DNA of 64,000 nt from Pseudomonas rhodesiae (GCF_007858255.1 NZ_VFEU01000014.1:1-64000); one strand, 5' to 3'. Shown: positions 38,973 through 47,775, numbered from the stretch's first letter. The notes: generated by a model from the letters alone, not told the origin. Translations and numbers: made by a program.

Positions 38973-39916
38973 TGCATTTTTACCCGTGGGTCGAGGGCGA
39001 CGGTCACCAGGTCGGCGACGAAATTGACCAGCACGGTAGCGCACGCCAGCACCATTGCCACGCCCTGCACCACCATGTAATCGCGGGTAAAGATGCCGCG
39101 CACCAGCAACTGGCCGATGCCGGGAATGGCGAACAGGCTTTCGATGACCACCGTGCCGCTGATCAGCCAGCCAATATTGACCGCCAGCAAGTTGACCGCC
39201 GGTACTAGGGAGTTGGGCAACACATGCCGACGAAACACCGCCGCCTCCGACAGCCCACGCGCCCGGGCGGCGGTGACGTGGTCGGCCTGCAGCTCCATCA
39301 ACATGCTCGCACGCAGGTTGCGCACCAGCACCGCCGACAACGCCAGGGCGATGGTCAAGCACGGCAACACCATGTGGTGCGCCTTGTCCAGCCAGGTACG
39401 GCCGTAGCCGGAGACCGGGAACAGCCCCCATTGCACGCTGAGCAGCAGGATCAGCATCAAGCCCAGCCAGAACGCCGGCATGCCCAGGCCGACGGTGGTG
39501 AAGACACGAATCAGGTTATCCGCCCAGCCGCCCTTATGCCGCGCGGCCACGCTGGCCAGCGGCAGCGCGATCAGCAGCGCCAGCAATACGCTGCCGAGCA
39601 CCAGCATCAGGGTCGGTTCGATCCGGGTCACGATCAGTTTCAGCGCATCGACCTTGTATAACAGCGACTGGCCGAGATCGCCCTTGAGCAGGTTCTTCAG
39701 GAAGTAGAAATACTGCAGCCACAGCGGCTGGTCGAGGCCGTACTGGGCGCGGATTTTCAACAGCGCATCGGGTGTGCTGCGCGAACCCAGCAGCGCCCGC
39801 GCCGGATCGCCGGGAATCGAGCGCACCAGCACGAACGTGATCACGCTGATGCCAAACAGCACCGGCAGCAGTTGCAGCGGCCGGTACAGCACGAAACGGT
39901 AACGCGCCAGGTTCAT
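38969..39916 (-). CDS. Peptide ABC transporter permease (DppB-like)
   Basis: Inner-membrane permease of 315 residues with about six membrane segments. The N-terminus RFVLYRPLQLLPVLFGISVITF and the EAA loop ARGLSEAAVFRRHVLPNSLVP are typical. It begins three bases after the peptidase gene, so transport and peptidase genes are coupled. Confidence 0.93.
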   Translation of the reverse strand: MNLARYRFVLYRPLQLLPVLFGISVITFVLVRSIPGDPARALLGSRSTPDALLKIRAQYGLDQPLWLQYFYFLKNLLKGDLGQSLLYKVDALKLIVTRIEPTLMLVLGSVLLALLIALPLASVAARHKGGWADNLIRVFTTVGLGMPAFWLGLMLILLLSVQWGLFPVSGYGRTWLDKAHHMVLPCLTIALALSAVLVRNLRASMLMELQADHVTAARARGLSEAAVFRRHVLPNSLVPAVNLLAVNIGWLISGTVVIESLFAIPGIGQLLVRGIFTRDYMVVQGVAMVLACATVLVNFVADLVTVALDPRVKMQ

Positions 39917-39919
39917 CCG

Positions 39920-40807
39920 TCAGCCTCGATGGCGAGCGAGAAAGTCCAACAGCACCGGGAAGTATGCCTGGGGTTCTTCGTAGAACGGCATATGGCTACT
40001 GTTGGGGAAGACATGCAATTCGGCGTGCCGGGCCGCCATTTTCATGCGCATGGCGCAGGCCGGCGTGAGTTCGTCGTGCTGGCCGGTGGTGATCAGCATG
40101 GGCATCGTGAAGTCGGCCATTTCAGGGATGCGGTTCCAATCCTTGAGGTTGCCGACGTAGAGAAACTCGTTGGGGCCCTGCATGGTTTCATAAGGCCCCA
40201 TGTTCCAGTCGCCGAGGGAGCGCTTGACCGGCTCGGGCCATTCGTCCAGACGGCACACATGGCGATAGTTGAGCAACGTGATCGCGGCCTGATACTGCGG
40301 GTGATCGAGGGTGCCCATGGCTTCGTGGCGTTGCATCATGGCCACGGTTTCGCTGCCCAGGGCACCGCGCAGGCGCTCCAGTTCCTGGGACAGGTGCGGG
40401 ATATCGCCGACGGTGTTTTCCAGGATCAGGCTTTTGAGCGCATCGGGATAATGAATGGCGTATTCGATGCCCAGCCAGCCGCCCCAGGAATGGCCAAGCA
40501 GATGCACGCGGCCCAGGCCCAGGGCCTGGCGCACGGTTTCGACTTCTTCGACATAACGGCGGATTTCCCACAGGGAAACATCGGTCGGTCTGGCTGATGC
40601 CCCCGTGCCGAGCTGGTCGAATGCGACCACTCGCAGGTTATGCTCCTTGAGCCAGCCATGGGCGTCGCGCAAGTAGTCACACGGCAGGCCGGGGCCGCCG
40701 TTGAGGCACAACAGCACCTCATCGCCCTGGCCAAAGCTGTAGACCACGAGGTTATGGCCATCGACTTGCACGTTGTACCGCTGGTCGGGGGCAATTTCAC
40801 GCCACAT
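39920..40807 (-). CDS. Proline iminopeptidase-like alpha/beta hydrolase (operon head)
   Basis: Alpha/beta hydrolase of 295 residues of the proline iminopeptidase family, which removes N-terminal proline or cleaves related amides. The oxyanion box is LNGGPG, the nucleophile is in LGHSWGGW, the acid is in GQHDELTP and the histidine in NSSHMPF. I chose the ATG at 40807 with AAGGA eight bases upstream; the open frame continues upstream into the shared promoter region. It is the first gene of a six-gene minus-strand operon with the ABC importer, and is divergent from the LuxR gene. Confidence 0.9.
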   Translation of the reverse strand: MWREIAPDQRYNVQVDGHNLVVYSFGQGDEVLLCLNGGPGLPCDYLRDAHGWLKEHNLRVVAFDQLGTGASARPTDVSLWEIRRYVEEVETVRQALGLGRVHLLGHSWGGWLGIEYAIHYPDALKSLILENTVGDIPHLSQELERLRGALGSETVAMMQRHEAMGTLDHPQYQAAITLLNYRHVCRLDEWPEPVKRSLGDWNMGPYETMQGPNEFLYVGNLKDWNRIPEMADFTMPMLITTGQHDELTPACAMRMKMAARHAELHVFPNSSHMPFYEEPQAYFPVLLDFLARHRG

Positions 40808-40890
40808 GCATACATTCCTTGTGTGGTATCGGCCTGGCAGGTCGCGGCCGTTTATTAGGCCAACACTACCGAGGATGCCGTGCGTCCATA

Positions 40891-40910
40891 ACCTAGTATT
40901 TCTTATAGGT
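40891..40910. promoter_or_regulatory. lux-box-like inverted repeat 1
   Basis: ACCTAGTATTTCTTATAGGT, with outer arms AACCTA/TAGGTT when extended by one base. It lies 84 bases before the peptidase ATG at 40807 and 80 bases before the LuxR start. It resembles the second element at 41768. A PsoR/PipR binding site is inferred. Confidence 0.6.
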
Positions 40911-40990
40911 TTGGCCTGGCAGTCCTTCGCCGGGGCGTGGCATTCTACTTGGCGCAAGTCGAGATTCAAATGAAAACGGGAGCAGAACGG

Positions 40991-41755
40991 ATGCTGACCA
41001 AGCTAACTGCATTCAACGACCGTCTGATGCCGGGCAGGAGCCTGGATGAACAGATGGACAACACTTTCATCCTCGCCCGACAACTGGGCTTCGATGCCTT
41101 GGTGTATGACTACACACCGGTGCCGATGGACCAGAAGGGCGCGTTGATCACCCCTTCGGTCTTGGAACTGCGCAACACCCCGCCGGACTGGCACGCCTTA
41201 TGGTGCAGCGAAGGCTTCTATCAGATCGATCCGGTGCAGCACCTGGCGCTGAGCACAGTGTCGCCGTTTGTGTGGTCCTACGACGTCAAAGCCGATACCC
41301 CGCTTAAGAAGGTCATGGACCCCTGCCATGCGCCAGTGTCTTCCTACCTGCACGACCAGCAACTGACCTGCGGGGTCAGTGTGCCGATCCATTTGCCCCG
41401 AGGCGGTTTTGCCTCACTGACCGGCCTGCGCGTCGGCAAGACCCGCGCGGTGCTGCGGGATGCGCAACACACCCTGGCGGATTTCAGCTTGATCACCCAT
41501 GCCTTGCAGGAAGCGGCCTACCCGCTGTTCGGCAAAGAACTGCGCAGCTACCCGCATATCCGCCTGACCAAACGCGAACGCGAGTGCCTTAAATGGGCCG
41601 CCGAAGGCCTGACCGCGGCGGAAATCGCCACCCAGTTGAGCCGTTCACTGGCCGTGGTGACCCTGCACCTGGCCTCGGCGATGCACAAACTGGGGGCCAA
41701 GAATCGCGTACAGGCCGTGGTGCGCGCTACCCATTACCGCCTGCTGGAAGACTGA
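40991..41755 (+). CDS. psoR: LuxR solo of the plant-responsive PsoR/PipR type
   Basis: Transcription regulator of 254 residues with an N-terminal autoinducer-binding-type domain and a C-terminal LuxR helix-turn-helix (LTKRERECLKWAAEGLTAAE). Against TraR it keeps Trp57, Asp70-Pro71 (IDPV), Trp85 (FVWSYD) and Gly113 (TCGVSVPI), but Tyr61 is Trp (DWHALW). That Tyr-to-Trp change marks the subfamily answering plant compounds rather than acyl-homoserine lactones. No luxI is nearby. I chose the ATG at 40991 (GGGAG eight bases upstream); ATGs at 40970 or 40937 are alternatives. The flanking peptidase genes and importer match the known PipR setting. Confidence 0.88.
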   Translation: MLTKLTAFNDRLMPGRSLDEQMDNTFILARQLGFDALVYDYTPVPMDQKGALITPSVLELRNTPPDWHALWCSEGFYQIDPVQHLALSTVSPFVWSYDVKADTPLKKVMDPCHAPVSSYLHDQQLTCGVSVPIHLPRGGFASLTGLRVGKTRAVLRDAQHTLADFSLITHALQEAAYPLFGKELRSYPHIRLTKRERECLKWAAEGLTAAEIATQLSRSLAVVTLHLASAMHKLGAKNRVQAVVRATHYRLLED

Positions 41756-41767
41756 TCCGCCGATAAA

Positions 41768-41787
41768 ACCTAGCTGTTTTGCTAGTT
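41768..41787. promoter_or_regulatory. lux-box-like inverted repeat 2
   Basis: ACCTAGCTGTTTTGCTAGTT, an imperfect 20-base inverted repeat (arms ACTAGC/GCTAGG across AAAACA). Its centre lies about 73 bases before the pipA ATG. A -10-like TATCGT at 41809 sits at the distance expected for a site centred at -42. It shares ACCTAG and a T-rich centre with element 1. Confidence 0.65.
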
Positions 41788-41850
41788 ACCTAAATGTGCG
41801 CGGCGGCTTATCGTGACCCTGATCCTTTTTTTCAAAGAGCAGGGTACGAA

Positions 41851-42783
41851 ATGGAATTCATCGAAAAAATCCGCGAAGGGTATGCGGCGTTCGGCGCCTA
41901 CCAGACCTGGTACCGCGTCACCGGTGACCTGAACAGCGGCCGCACGCCGCTGGTGATCATCCACGGTGGCCCCGGCTGCACCCATGACTACGTCGACGCC
42001 TTCAAGGACGTCGCGGCCAGTGGCCATGCCGTGATCCATTACGATCAACTCGGCAACGGCCGCTCCACCCATTTGCCAGATGAAGATCCATCCTTCTGGA
42101 CGGTCGAACTGTTCCTCGCCGAGCTGAACAACCTGCTGGACCACCTGCAGATCAGCGATAACTACGCGATCCTGGGTCAGTCCTGGGGCGGCATGCTTGG
42201 CAGCGAACACGCGATCCTGCAGCCGAAGGGCCTGCGCGCGTTTATCCCGGCCAACTCGCCGACCTGCATGCGTACCTGGGTCAGCGAAGCCAATCGCCTG
42301 CGCAAACTGCTGCCTGAAGGCGTGCACGAAACCCTGCTTAAACACGAAGCCGCCGGCACCTACCAAGACCCGGAATACCTCGCCGCGTCGCGGATCTTCT
42401 ATGACCAGCATGTGTGCCGGGTCAACCCATGGCCGGAAGAAGTGGCCCGCACCTTTGCCCAGGTCGATTCGGACCCGACGGTGTACCACGCCATGAGCGG
42501 ACCCACCGAGTTCCACGTCATCGGCAGCCTGAAGGATTGGAAATCGATTGGCCGTTTGTCGAAGATCAACGTGCCGACCCTGGTGATCTCCGGCCGCCAC
42601 GACGAGGCCACACCGCTGGTGGTCAAGCCGTTCCTGGATGAGATCGCCGATGTGCGCTGGGCGCTGTTTGAGGACTCCAGCCACATGCCCCATGTGGAAG
42701 AACGCCAGGCGTGCATGGGGACTGTGGTGAAGTTTTTGGACGAAGCGTGCGCAGTACCGCACGCAACACGCAAGGCAGGTTGA
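41851..42783 (+). CDS. pipA: Proline iminopeptidase
   Basis: Alpha/beta hydrolase of 310 residues. Family motifs are IIHGGPGCTHDY, nucleophile LGQSWGGMLG, acid SGRHDEATP and histidine DSSHMPH. The ATG at 41851 (MEFIEKIREGYAAFGAY) has AGGG seven bases upstream; an ATG at 41794 would run into the regulatory region. It lies just after psoR in the same direction, with a lux-box-like repeat between. In the PipR system the neighbouring pipA is the main regulated gene. It differs clearly from the other peptidase at 39920. Confidence 0.92.
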   Translation: MEFIEKIREGYAAFGAYQTWYRVTGDLNSGRTPLVIIHGGPGCTHDYVDAFKDVAASGHAVIHYDQLGNGRSTHLPDEDPSFWTVELFLAELNNLLDHLQISDNYAILGQSWGGMLGSEHAILQPKGLRAFIPANSPTCMRTWVSEANRLRKLLPEGVHETLLKHEAAGTYQDPEYLAASRIFYDQHVCRVNPWPEEVARTFAQVDSDPTVYHAMSGPTEFHVIGSLKDWKSIGRLSKINVPTLVISGRHDEATPLVVKPFLDEIADVRWALFEDSSHMPHVEERQACMGTVVKFLDEACAVPHATRKAG

Positions 42784-42790
42784 GTTGAGT

Positions 42791-42815
42791 GTGGGAGCAA
42801 GCGGGCTTGCTCCCC
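42791..42815. repeat. Single REP hairpin
   Basis: GTGGGAGCAAGCGGGCTTGCTCCC forms a compact hairpin between the convergent pipA and permease genes and may act as a two-way terminator. Confidence 0.85.
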
Positions 42816-42819
42816 CCCT

Positions 42820-44322
42820 TCACACCTCGGAAGTCTCAGGCGTTGACGGCTGCCTTGCCGGTTCAGCCATCAGCGGAATCTCTTTGCCCTCGGCATCAAA
42901 CAGCTTGCCGCCCCTGAAGTAATCCCCATCCCGCAGCGCCGCCACATCGTGGAAGCACAGGCTGCGTTCGGTCCCCGCGACAAACACCGACTGCTGATCC
43001 GAGTTGCCGGCGGTGAAATGGTTGAACGCCAGGTTCAGCAGGATCGCCATGATCGCCGACGAACTGATGCCGGAATGGAAAATGGTCGCGAACCAGCTGG
43101 GGAAGTGATCGTAGAAGCTCGGTGCGGCGATGGGGATCATGCCGAAGCCAATGGAAGTGGCGACGATGATCAGGTTCATGTTGTTGCGGTAATCCACCTT
43201 GGACAAGGTGCGAATCCCACTGGCCGCCACCGTGCCAAACAGCACGATCCCGGCTCCTCCCAGCACCGATGTCGGCACTGCGGCAATCACCCGGCCCATA
43301 AACGGCAGCAATCCGAGAATCACCAGGAATAGCCCACCGGTGGCCACTACAAAACGGCTTTTCACCCCGGTGACCGCCACCAGGCCGACGTTTTGGGCAA
43401 AAGCGCTTTGGGTAAACGAACCGAAAATCGGCGCGAACATGCTCGACAGCATATCGGCGCGCAGGCCGTTGCCCAAGCGTTTGGAATCGACCTTGGTGTC
43501 GATGATTTCACCCACGGCCAGGATGTCCGCCGAGGTTTCCACCAGGGTCACCATTACCACGATGCACATGGAAATAATCGCGGCGATGTGAAAGGTCGGC
43601 ATGCCGAAATGGAACGGCGTGGGGAAGCCGAACATCGGCCCTTGGGCGACGCCCGAGAAGTCGGCCATGCCCAGCAGCACCGCGATCAGCGTGCCGATCA
43701 CCATCGCCAGCAGGATCGATAAACGCGAAATAGTGGCGCTGCCGATTTTGCTCAGCAGCAACACCAGCACCAGGGTCAACGCTGCCAGACCGATATTGGA
43801 CATGCTGCCGAAATCCGCCGCGCGGCTGTTGCCACCCATGGCCCAGCGCGCCGCGACAGGCATCAGGGTCAGGCCGATGGTGGTGATGACAATACCGGTG
43901 ACCAATGGCGGAAAAAACTTGGTAATCCGCGAGAACACCGGCGTGATCAGCAGCCCGATCAAGGACGCGGCCATCACCGCCCCCAGGATCGCCGGTATAC
44001 CGCCCGCTCCGTCACTGCCAACGATCGCCACCATGGTGGCCACACCGGCGAACGACACGCCTTGCACCAGTGGCAACTGACAACCGAAAAATGGCAGGCC
44101 AAGGGTTTGCAGCAGAGTCGCCAAGCCACCGGCAAACAACGACGCAGCGATCAGCAGGCCGATATCCGCCGGCGATAAGCCGGCCGCTTGGCCGACGATC
44201 AACGGGACGGCAACGATGCCGCCGTACATGGTGAGTACATGCTGCAGGCCATAAGCCATATTGGCCGCGACGCCGAGATTCTCATCTTCTGGCCGCTGCG
44301 GTGACGCCTTCGGGGTAGTCAT
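42820..44322 (-). CDS. NCS2-family purine/uracil permease
   Basis: Nucleobase:cation symporter of 500 residues with 13-14 membrane segments. It has the NCS2 start YGLQHVLTMYGGIVAVPLIVG, the QGVSFAG stretch, and the signature SVFTQSAFAQN-like segment (FGSFTQSAFAQNVGLVAVTGVKSR). The segment resembles xanthine/urate members more than uracil ones. It is divergent from a Tsx-like porin, and a duplicated palindromic motif lies between them. Confidence 0.85.
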   Translation of the reverse strand: MTTPKASPQRPEDENLGVAANMAYGLQHVLTMYGGIVAVPLIVGQAAGLSPADIGLLIAASLFAGGLATLLQTLGLPFFGCQLPLVQGVSFAGVATMVAIVGSDGAGGIPAILGAVMAASLIGLLITPVFSRITKFFPPLVTGIVITTIGLTLMPVAARWAMGGNSRAADFGSMSNIGLAALTLVLVLLLSKIGSATISRLSILLAMVIGTLIAVLLGMADFSGVAQGPMFGFPTPFHFGMPTFHIAAIISMCIVVMVTLVETSADILAVGEIIDTKVDSKRLGNGLRADMLSSMFAPIFGSFTQSAFAQNVGLVAVTGVKSRFVVATGGLFLVILGLLPFMGRVIAAVPTSVLGGAGIVLFGTVAASGIRTLSKVDYRNNMNLIIVATSIGFGMIPIAAPSFYDHFPSWFATIFHSGISSSAIMAILLNLAFNHFTAGNSDQQSVFVAGTERSLCFHDVAALRDGDYFRGGKLFDAEGKEIPLMAEPARQPSTPETSEV

Positions 44323-44356
44323 GGTGAGGGGTTCTCTGTTTTTGTTGTGGGGCCAC

Positions 44357-44399
44357 TGTATGCAATCCTAGGACTGGATGTCCATAGAGTTGTATACAA
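44357..44399. promoter_or_regulatory. Paired TTGTATACAA-type operator
   Basis: A perfect palindrome TTGTATACAA at 44390-44399 and a near copy CTGTATGCAA at 44357-44366 lie between the divergent permease and porin genes. The form is typical of GntR-type operators. The regulator is not encoded in this window as far as I see. Confidence 0.55.
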
Positions 44400-44481
44400 T
44401 CATTCAGACAAGATACCCTCCGCCGGCGTTACAAAAACCATTCGGCCGTGATGAGCCGCAACGCCAAAGGACACAAAAACA

Positions 44482-45315
44482 ATGAAAAAGGCATTACAGG
44501 GCGCTACCGTCGCACTCACTCTGCTGGGCGGCGGGGAGGCTGTCGCGGTGGAGTGGATGAACAACAGCGTAGGATTTCGCTACGGCCAGCAGTTCACCAA
44601 CCCGAACAACCCCGATGAATTCAGCAAGCGTATCTACAGCTTCACCCACGCCAGCGGCTACCGGTACGGCAGCAACTTCCTCAACCTGGATGTGTTTCTG
44701 TCGGACAGCCGCGACCCGCGCAAGGGCACCGATCACGGCGGCAGCGAGGTGTACGCGGTGTACCGGCACCAGCTCTATGCGTCGCGGGTATTCGACAGGC
44801 CGCTGGGCACGGGTGCGATCAAGGATTACGCCCTGACCCTGGGCTTCGACGCCAACCGCAATAACAACTTCGCCTCCGCGAAGAAACGCGCGCTGGTGAT
44901 CGGCCCGACCGTAAAATTCAATACTGTCGGCGTATTGGACCTGAGCCTGCTGTATTACAAGGAGCGCAACCACACAGGCATTCCCGGCGCCCAGGAATCC
45001 GACCACACCTTCGACGACACCTACATGCTTAACCTGACGTGGATGCGCCCGTTCGAGATCGCCAACCACGGGGCGAAATTCCAAGGGTTCATCAATTACG
45101 TCGGGGCTAAAGGCGAGGACTACCACGGCCGCGATACCGCTGCCGAAGCGCTGATGCGCACCGCGTTGATGGTGGCCGTGCGACCGGGCAAGAGCGTCAA
45201 ACCGAACCTGTACCTGGGCGTGGGTTACGAGTACTGGCATAACAAATTTGGCGTGGACGGCGGGCGCGGCAGCCGCACCTCCACGCCGACCGTGAATATG
45301 GAAATCACCTTTTAA
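44482..45315 (+). CDS. Tsx-like nucleoside outer membrane channel
   Basis: Outer membrane beta-barrel of 277 residues of the nucleoside-specific channel (Tsx/OmpK) family. A signal peptide of about 22 residues ends at GEAVA before VEWMNNSVGFRYG. Many alternating beta strands follow, and the chain ends in phenylalanine (VNMEITF) as barrel proteins do. It is divergent from the NCS2 permease, so both may serve purine uptake. Confidence 0.85.
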   Translation: MKKALQGATVALTLLGGGEAVAVEWMNNSVGFRYGQQFTNPNNPDEFSKRIYSFTHASGYRYGSNFLNLDVFLSDSRDPRKGTDHGGSEVYAVYRHQLYASRVFDRPLGTGAIKDYALTLGFDANRNNNFASAKKRALVIGPTVKFNTVGVLDLSLLYYKERNHTGIPGAQESDHTFDDTYMLNLTWMRPFEIANHGAKFQGFINYVGAKGEDYHGRDTAAEALMRTALMVAVRPGKSVKPNLYLGVGYEYWHNKFGVDGGRGSRTSTPTVNMEITF

Positions 45316-45380
45316 TCACGGGTGCTGCTGTGAGTCAGACACACCGCATTCGCAGCCATTAGGGCCGCTGCGCAGCCCAA

Positions 45381-45470
45381 CGCAGGGCAAGCCTGCTCCC
45401 CACAAGGAAGCAGCCCCCCCGCAAGTTGTGGTGAGCGGGCTTGCCCCGCGCTGGGGCGCGAAGCGGCCCT
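45381..45470. repeat. Degenerate REP pair
   Basis: CGCAGGGCAAGCCTGCTCCCC and GTGAGCGGGCTTGCCCCGCG are inverted REP-like pieces, followed by a GGGGCGCGAAGCGGCCC stretch. They separate the porin gene from the convergent punC. Confidence 0.7.
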
Positions 45471-45544
45471 GTCTCCAGACACTGCGGTGTGCCAGGCATA
45501 AACGGTTTACAGGCTTTGGGGCAGCCGCTGCGCAGGGTCCTCTT

Positions 45545-46729
45545 TCAGTTCAGCTCTGTCACCAGCTCGGCGCGATTGGCCTTCGGCCGGGCCAGCCAAT
45601 ATCCCAACACCGCCAACGGCGCGGTCGCCAGCATCACGATCACGGTGATCATTAGCGGATGCTCGAGCATCGATGACACCAGCAGGCTGCTCACAAAGCA
45701 CAACCCCAGTTGCAGGGTGTTTTGCAGCGCTGCGGCCTTGCCGGAATTTTCCGCAAAGGGCATCAGCGCATTCGCCACCACGATGGGGTAACTGGCACCG
45801 TTGCACAGCGCCATCAGGCAGAACGGAATCAGCAAGGTGGTCAGGGTCGGCACGGTCAACGTGGCAACCAGGTACAGCGCGCCCATGCTCACGCAGTAGG
45901 CCAGCAACAACCACGGCAGCAACGTTTTGCCCGGCAGATGCTGCAAGGCGCTGCGACAGCTGTAGCCGCCGATCAGGAACGCCAAGGTCGGCAGCACATA
46001 ACTCAAACCGATATCGTTAGGGCTGTAGCCCATGCCGCCGAGGATAAAGGGAGAGGCCGTCAGCCAGGCGAAGAAACTGGCCGAGCACGCGGCAAAGATC
46101 ATCACATTGCCGCTGAACACCCGCGATTTAAGCAACTGCCCATAACCCAAACGTGCCGACGCCTGTGTCAGCCGTTTCGGCACGCTGCGCAGGAACAAGG
46201 TGGGCACCAGCAGCACCAGCGACACACCCAACAGCACGCCGAAGATTGCCTGCCAGCCCAGATGATTCAACACCACCGCTCCCAACAACGGCGCCAAAGC
46301 CGGCGACAGCGACATCAACGGCATGATGCTGGCAAATACGCGGTGGGCCTTATCGGCGGGGTAGCGATCGATCACCAGTGCCTGCCAACTCACGGCGGCG
46401 GAACACACCCCAACCGCCTGGATAAAGCGCAGGGCCAGCAGTTGCGCAGCGCTGTCGACCCAGAACATCCCGACGCAGCCCAGCACAAACAGGCTCAGGC
46501 CCGCGAGCAGGATTGGCTTGCGTCCTAGCCGGTCGGACAGCGGCCCCCAAATCAACTGCCCCAGCGCAAAACCTGCGAGGAATACGCTCAAGCTCGCGCC
46601 AACCGCGCTCGCGCTGATCTGCAAGTGCTGGCCCATGGCGCCGAACGCCGGCAAGTACATGTCCATGGCGAGATAACCGAGCATGCTCAGGCCCGCTAGA
46701 TACCCGGTGAAACCAAACGAATTTTTCAT
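45545..46729 (-). CDS. punC: MFS purine efflux pump, PunC-like
   Basis: Drug:proton antiporter-1 (Bcr/CflA) family protein of 394 residues with 12 membrane segments and the MFS motif GPLSDRLGRKPILLAG. In E. coli the homolog PunC (YdhC) is a purine efflux pump controlled by the divergent PunR. The same divergent arrangement is seen here, 122 bases apart. The substrate is inferred from that arrangement. Confidence 0.82.
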   Translation of the reverse strand: MKNSFGFTGYLAGLSMLGYLAMDMYLPAFGAMGQHLQISASAVGASLSVFLAGFALGQLIWGPLSDRLGRKPILLAGLSLFVLGCVGMFWVDSAAQLLALRFIQAVGVCSAAVSWQALVIDRYPADKAHRVFASIMPLMSLSPALAPLLGAVVLNHLGWQAIFGVLLGVSLVLLVPTLFLRSVPKRLTQASARLGYGQLLKSRVFSGNVMIFAACSASFFAWLTASPFILGGMGYSPNDIGLSYVLPTLAFLIGGYSCRSALQHLPGKTLLPWLLLAYCVSMGALYLVATLTVPTLTTLLIPFCLMALCNGASYPIVVANALMPFAENSGKAAALQNTLQLGLCFVSSLLVSSMLEHPLMITVIVMLATAPLAVLGYWLARPKANRAELVTELN

Positions 46730-46851
46730 TGAAGCCTTGCTGACATTGCCATCAAACTATTTGCTGACTAGCGCCCATTATGAAGCTGACAGCTTCTGTG
46801 TGAAGCGATAATAATTGGGCACTCTTATCAATATTTTTGAAGGCAATAGCC

Positions 46852-47775
46852 ATGTGGTCCGAATATTCTCTGGACGTGGTAGACGCAGTGGCCCGCCATG
46901 GCAGTTTCAGCGCCGCCGCTCAGGAATTGCACCGCGTACCGTCAGCCATCAGCTATACGGTGCGTCAGTTGGAAGAATGGCTGGCGGTGCCGTTGTTCGT
47001 GCGACGTCACCGTGACGTGGAGCTGACCCCCGCCGGCCGACTGTTTATCGACGAAGCTCGGGGGGTGATGAAGAAAATGCTCGGTACGCGGCGCTTGTGC
47101 CAGCAGGTGGCCAATGGCTGGAGCGGCCAGTTGAAGGTGGCAGTGGACTCCATCGTCAAGCCCCAGCGCTGCCGGCAACTGGTGCTGGATTTCTATCGAC
47201 AGTTCCCCGAGGTGGAATTGCTGTTGGAATACGAGGTGTACAACGGCGTATGGGATGCCCTGGCCGACGAGCGCACCGACATTGTGATCGGCGCCACCAG
47301 CGCGGTGCCGGTGGCCAGCCACTTTACCTTCCGCGACATGGGCCTGTTGAACTGGCTGTGCGTGGTCAGCGCAGAACACCCGCTGGCGAGGGCTGAAGGC
47401 TTGCTCAACGACGACCAGTTGCGCCCCTTCGCTTCGCTGTGCATGACCGATACCTCGCGCAACCTGCCCAAGCGCGATACCTGGACCCTGGATAACCAAC
47501 GGCGCCTGGTCGTGCCCAACTGGGCGTCCGCCATCGATTGCCTGCGCGACGGCCTGTGTGTCGGCATGGCGCCGGCACATCAAGTGACGCCGTGGATCGA
47601 ACGCGGCGAGCTGGTAGCGCTGCGACTCACCCGCCCCTTCCCCGCCAGCCCGTCCTGCGTGGCCTGGGCGCAGAACAAGCTGTCCCCGGCCATGGCGTGG
47701 TTGCTGGAATACCTGGGTGACACCGAAACCCTCAACCAAGAATGGCTCAATGGCCCTGATCCAATAACCGGCTAA
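46852..47775 (+). CDS. punR: LysR-type activator PunR-like
   Basis: LysR regulator of 307 residues very like E. coli PunR (YdhB): MWSEYSLDVVDAVARHGSFS and AAAQELHRVPSAISYTVRQL and later SGQLKVAVDSIV, FRDMGLLNW and MAWLLEYLGDTETLN. The start is the ATG at 46852 with GAAGG nine bases upstream; an in-frame TTG at 46837 is unlikely. It should activate punC. Its last 29 bases overlap the end of the convergent aminotransferase gene. Confidence 0.88.
   Translation: MWSEYSLDVVDAVARHGSFSAAAQELHRVPSAISYTVRQLEEWLAVPLFVRRHRDVELTPAGRLFIDEARGVMKKMLGTRRLCQQVANGWSGQLKVAVDSIVKPQRCRQLVLDFYRQFPEVELLLEYEVYNGVWDALADERTDIVIGATSAVPVASHFTFRDMGLLNWLCVVSAEHPLARAEGLLNDDQLRPFASLCMTDTSRNLPKRDTWTLDNQRRLVVPNWASAIDCLRDGLCVGMAPAHQVTPWIERGELVALRLTRPFPASPSCVAWAQNKLSPAMAWLLEYLGDTETLNQEWLNGPDPITG

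Noticed and set aside
34647..40807. Ordinary dipeptide (dpp) operon
   Set aside because: The order peptidase-B-C-D-F-A with the binding protein last and the LuxR solo alongside differs from the usual dppABCDF order and points to the signal-uptake locus.
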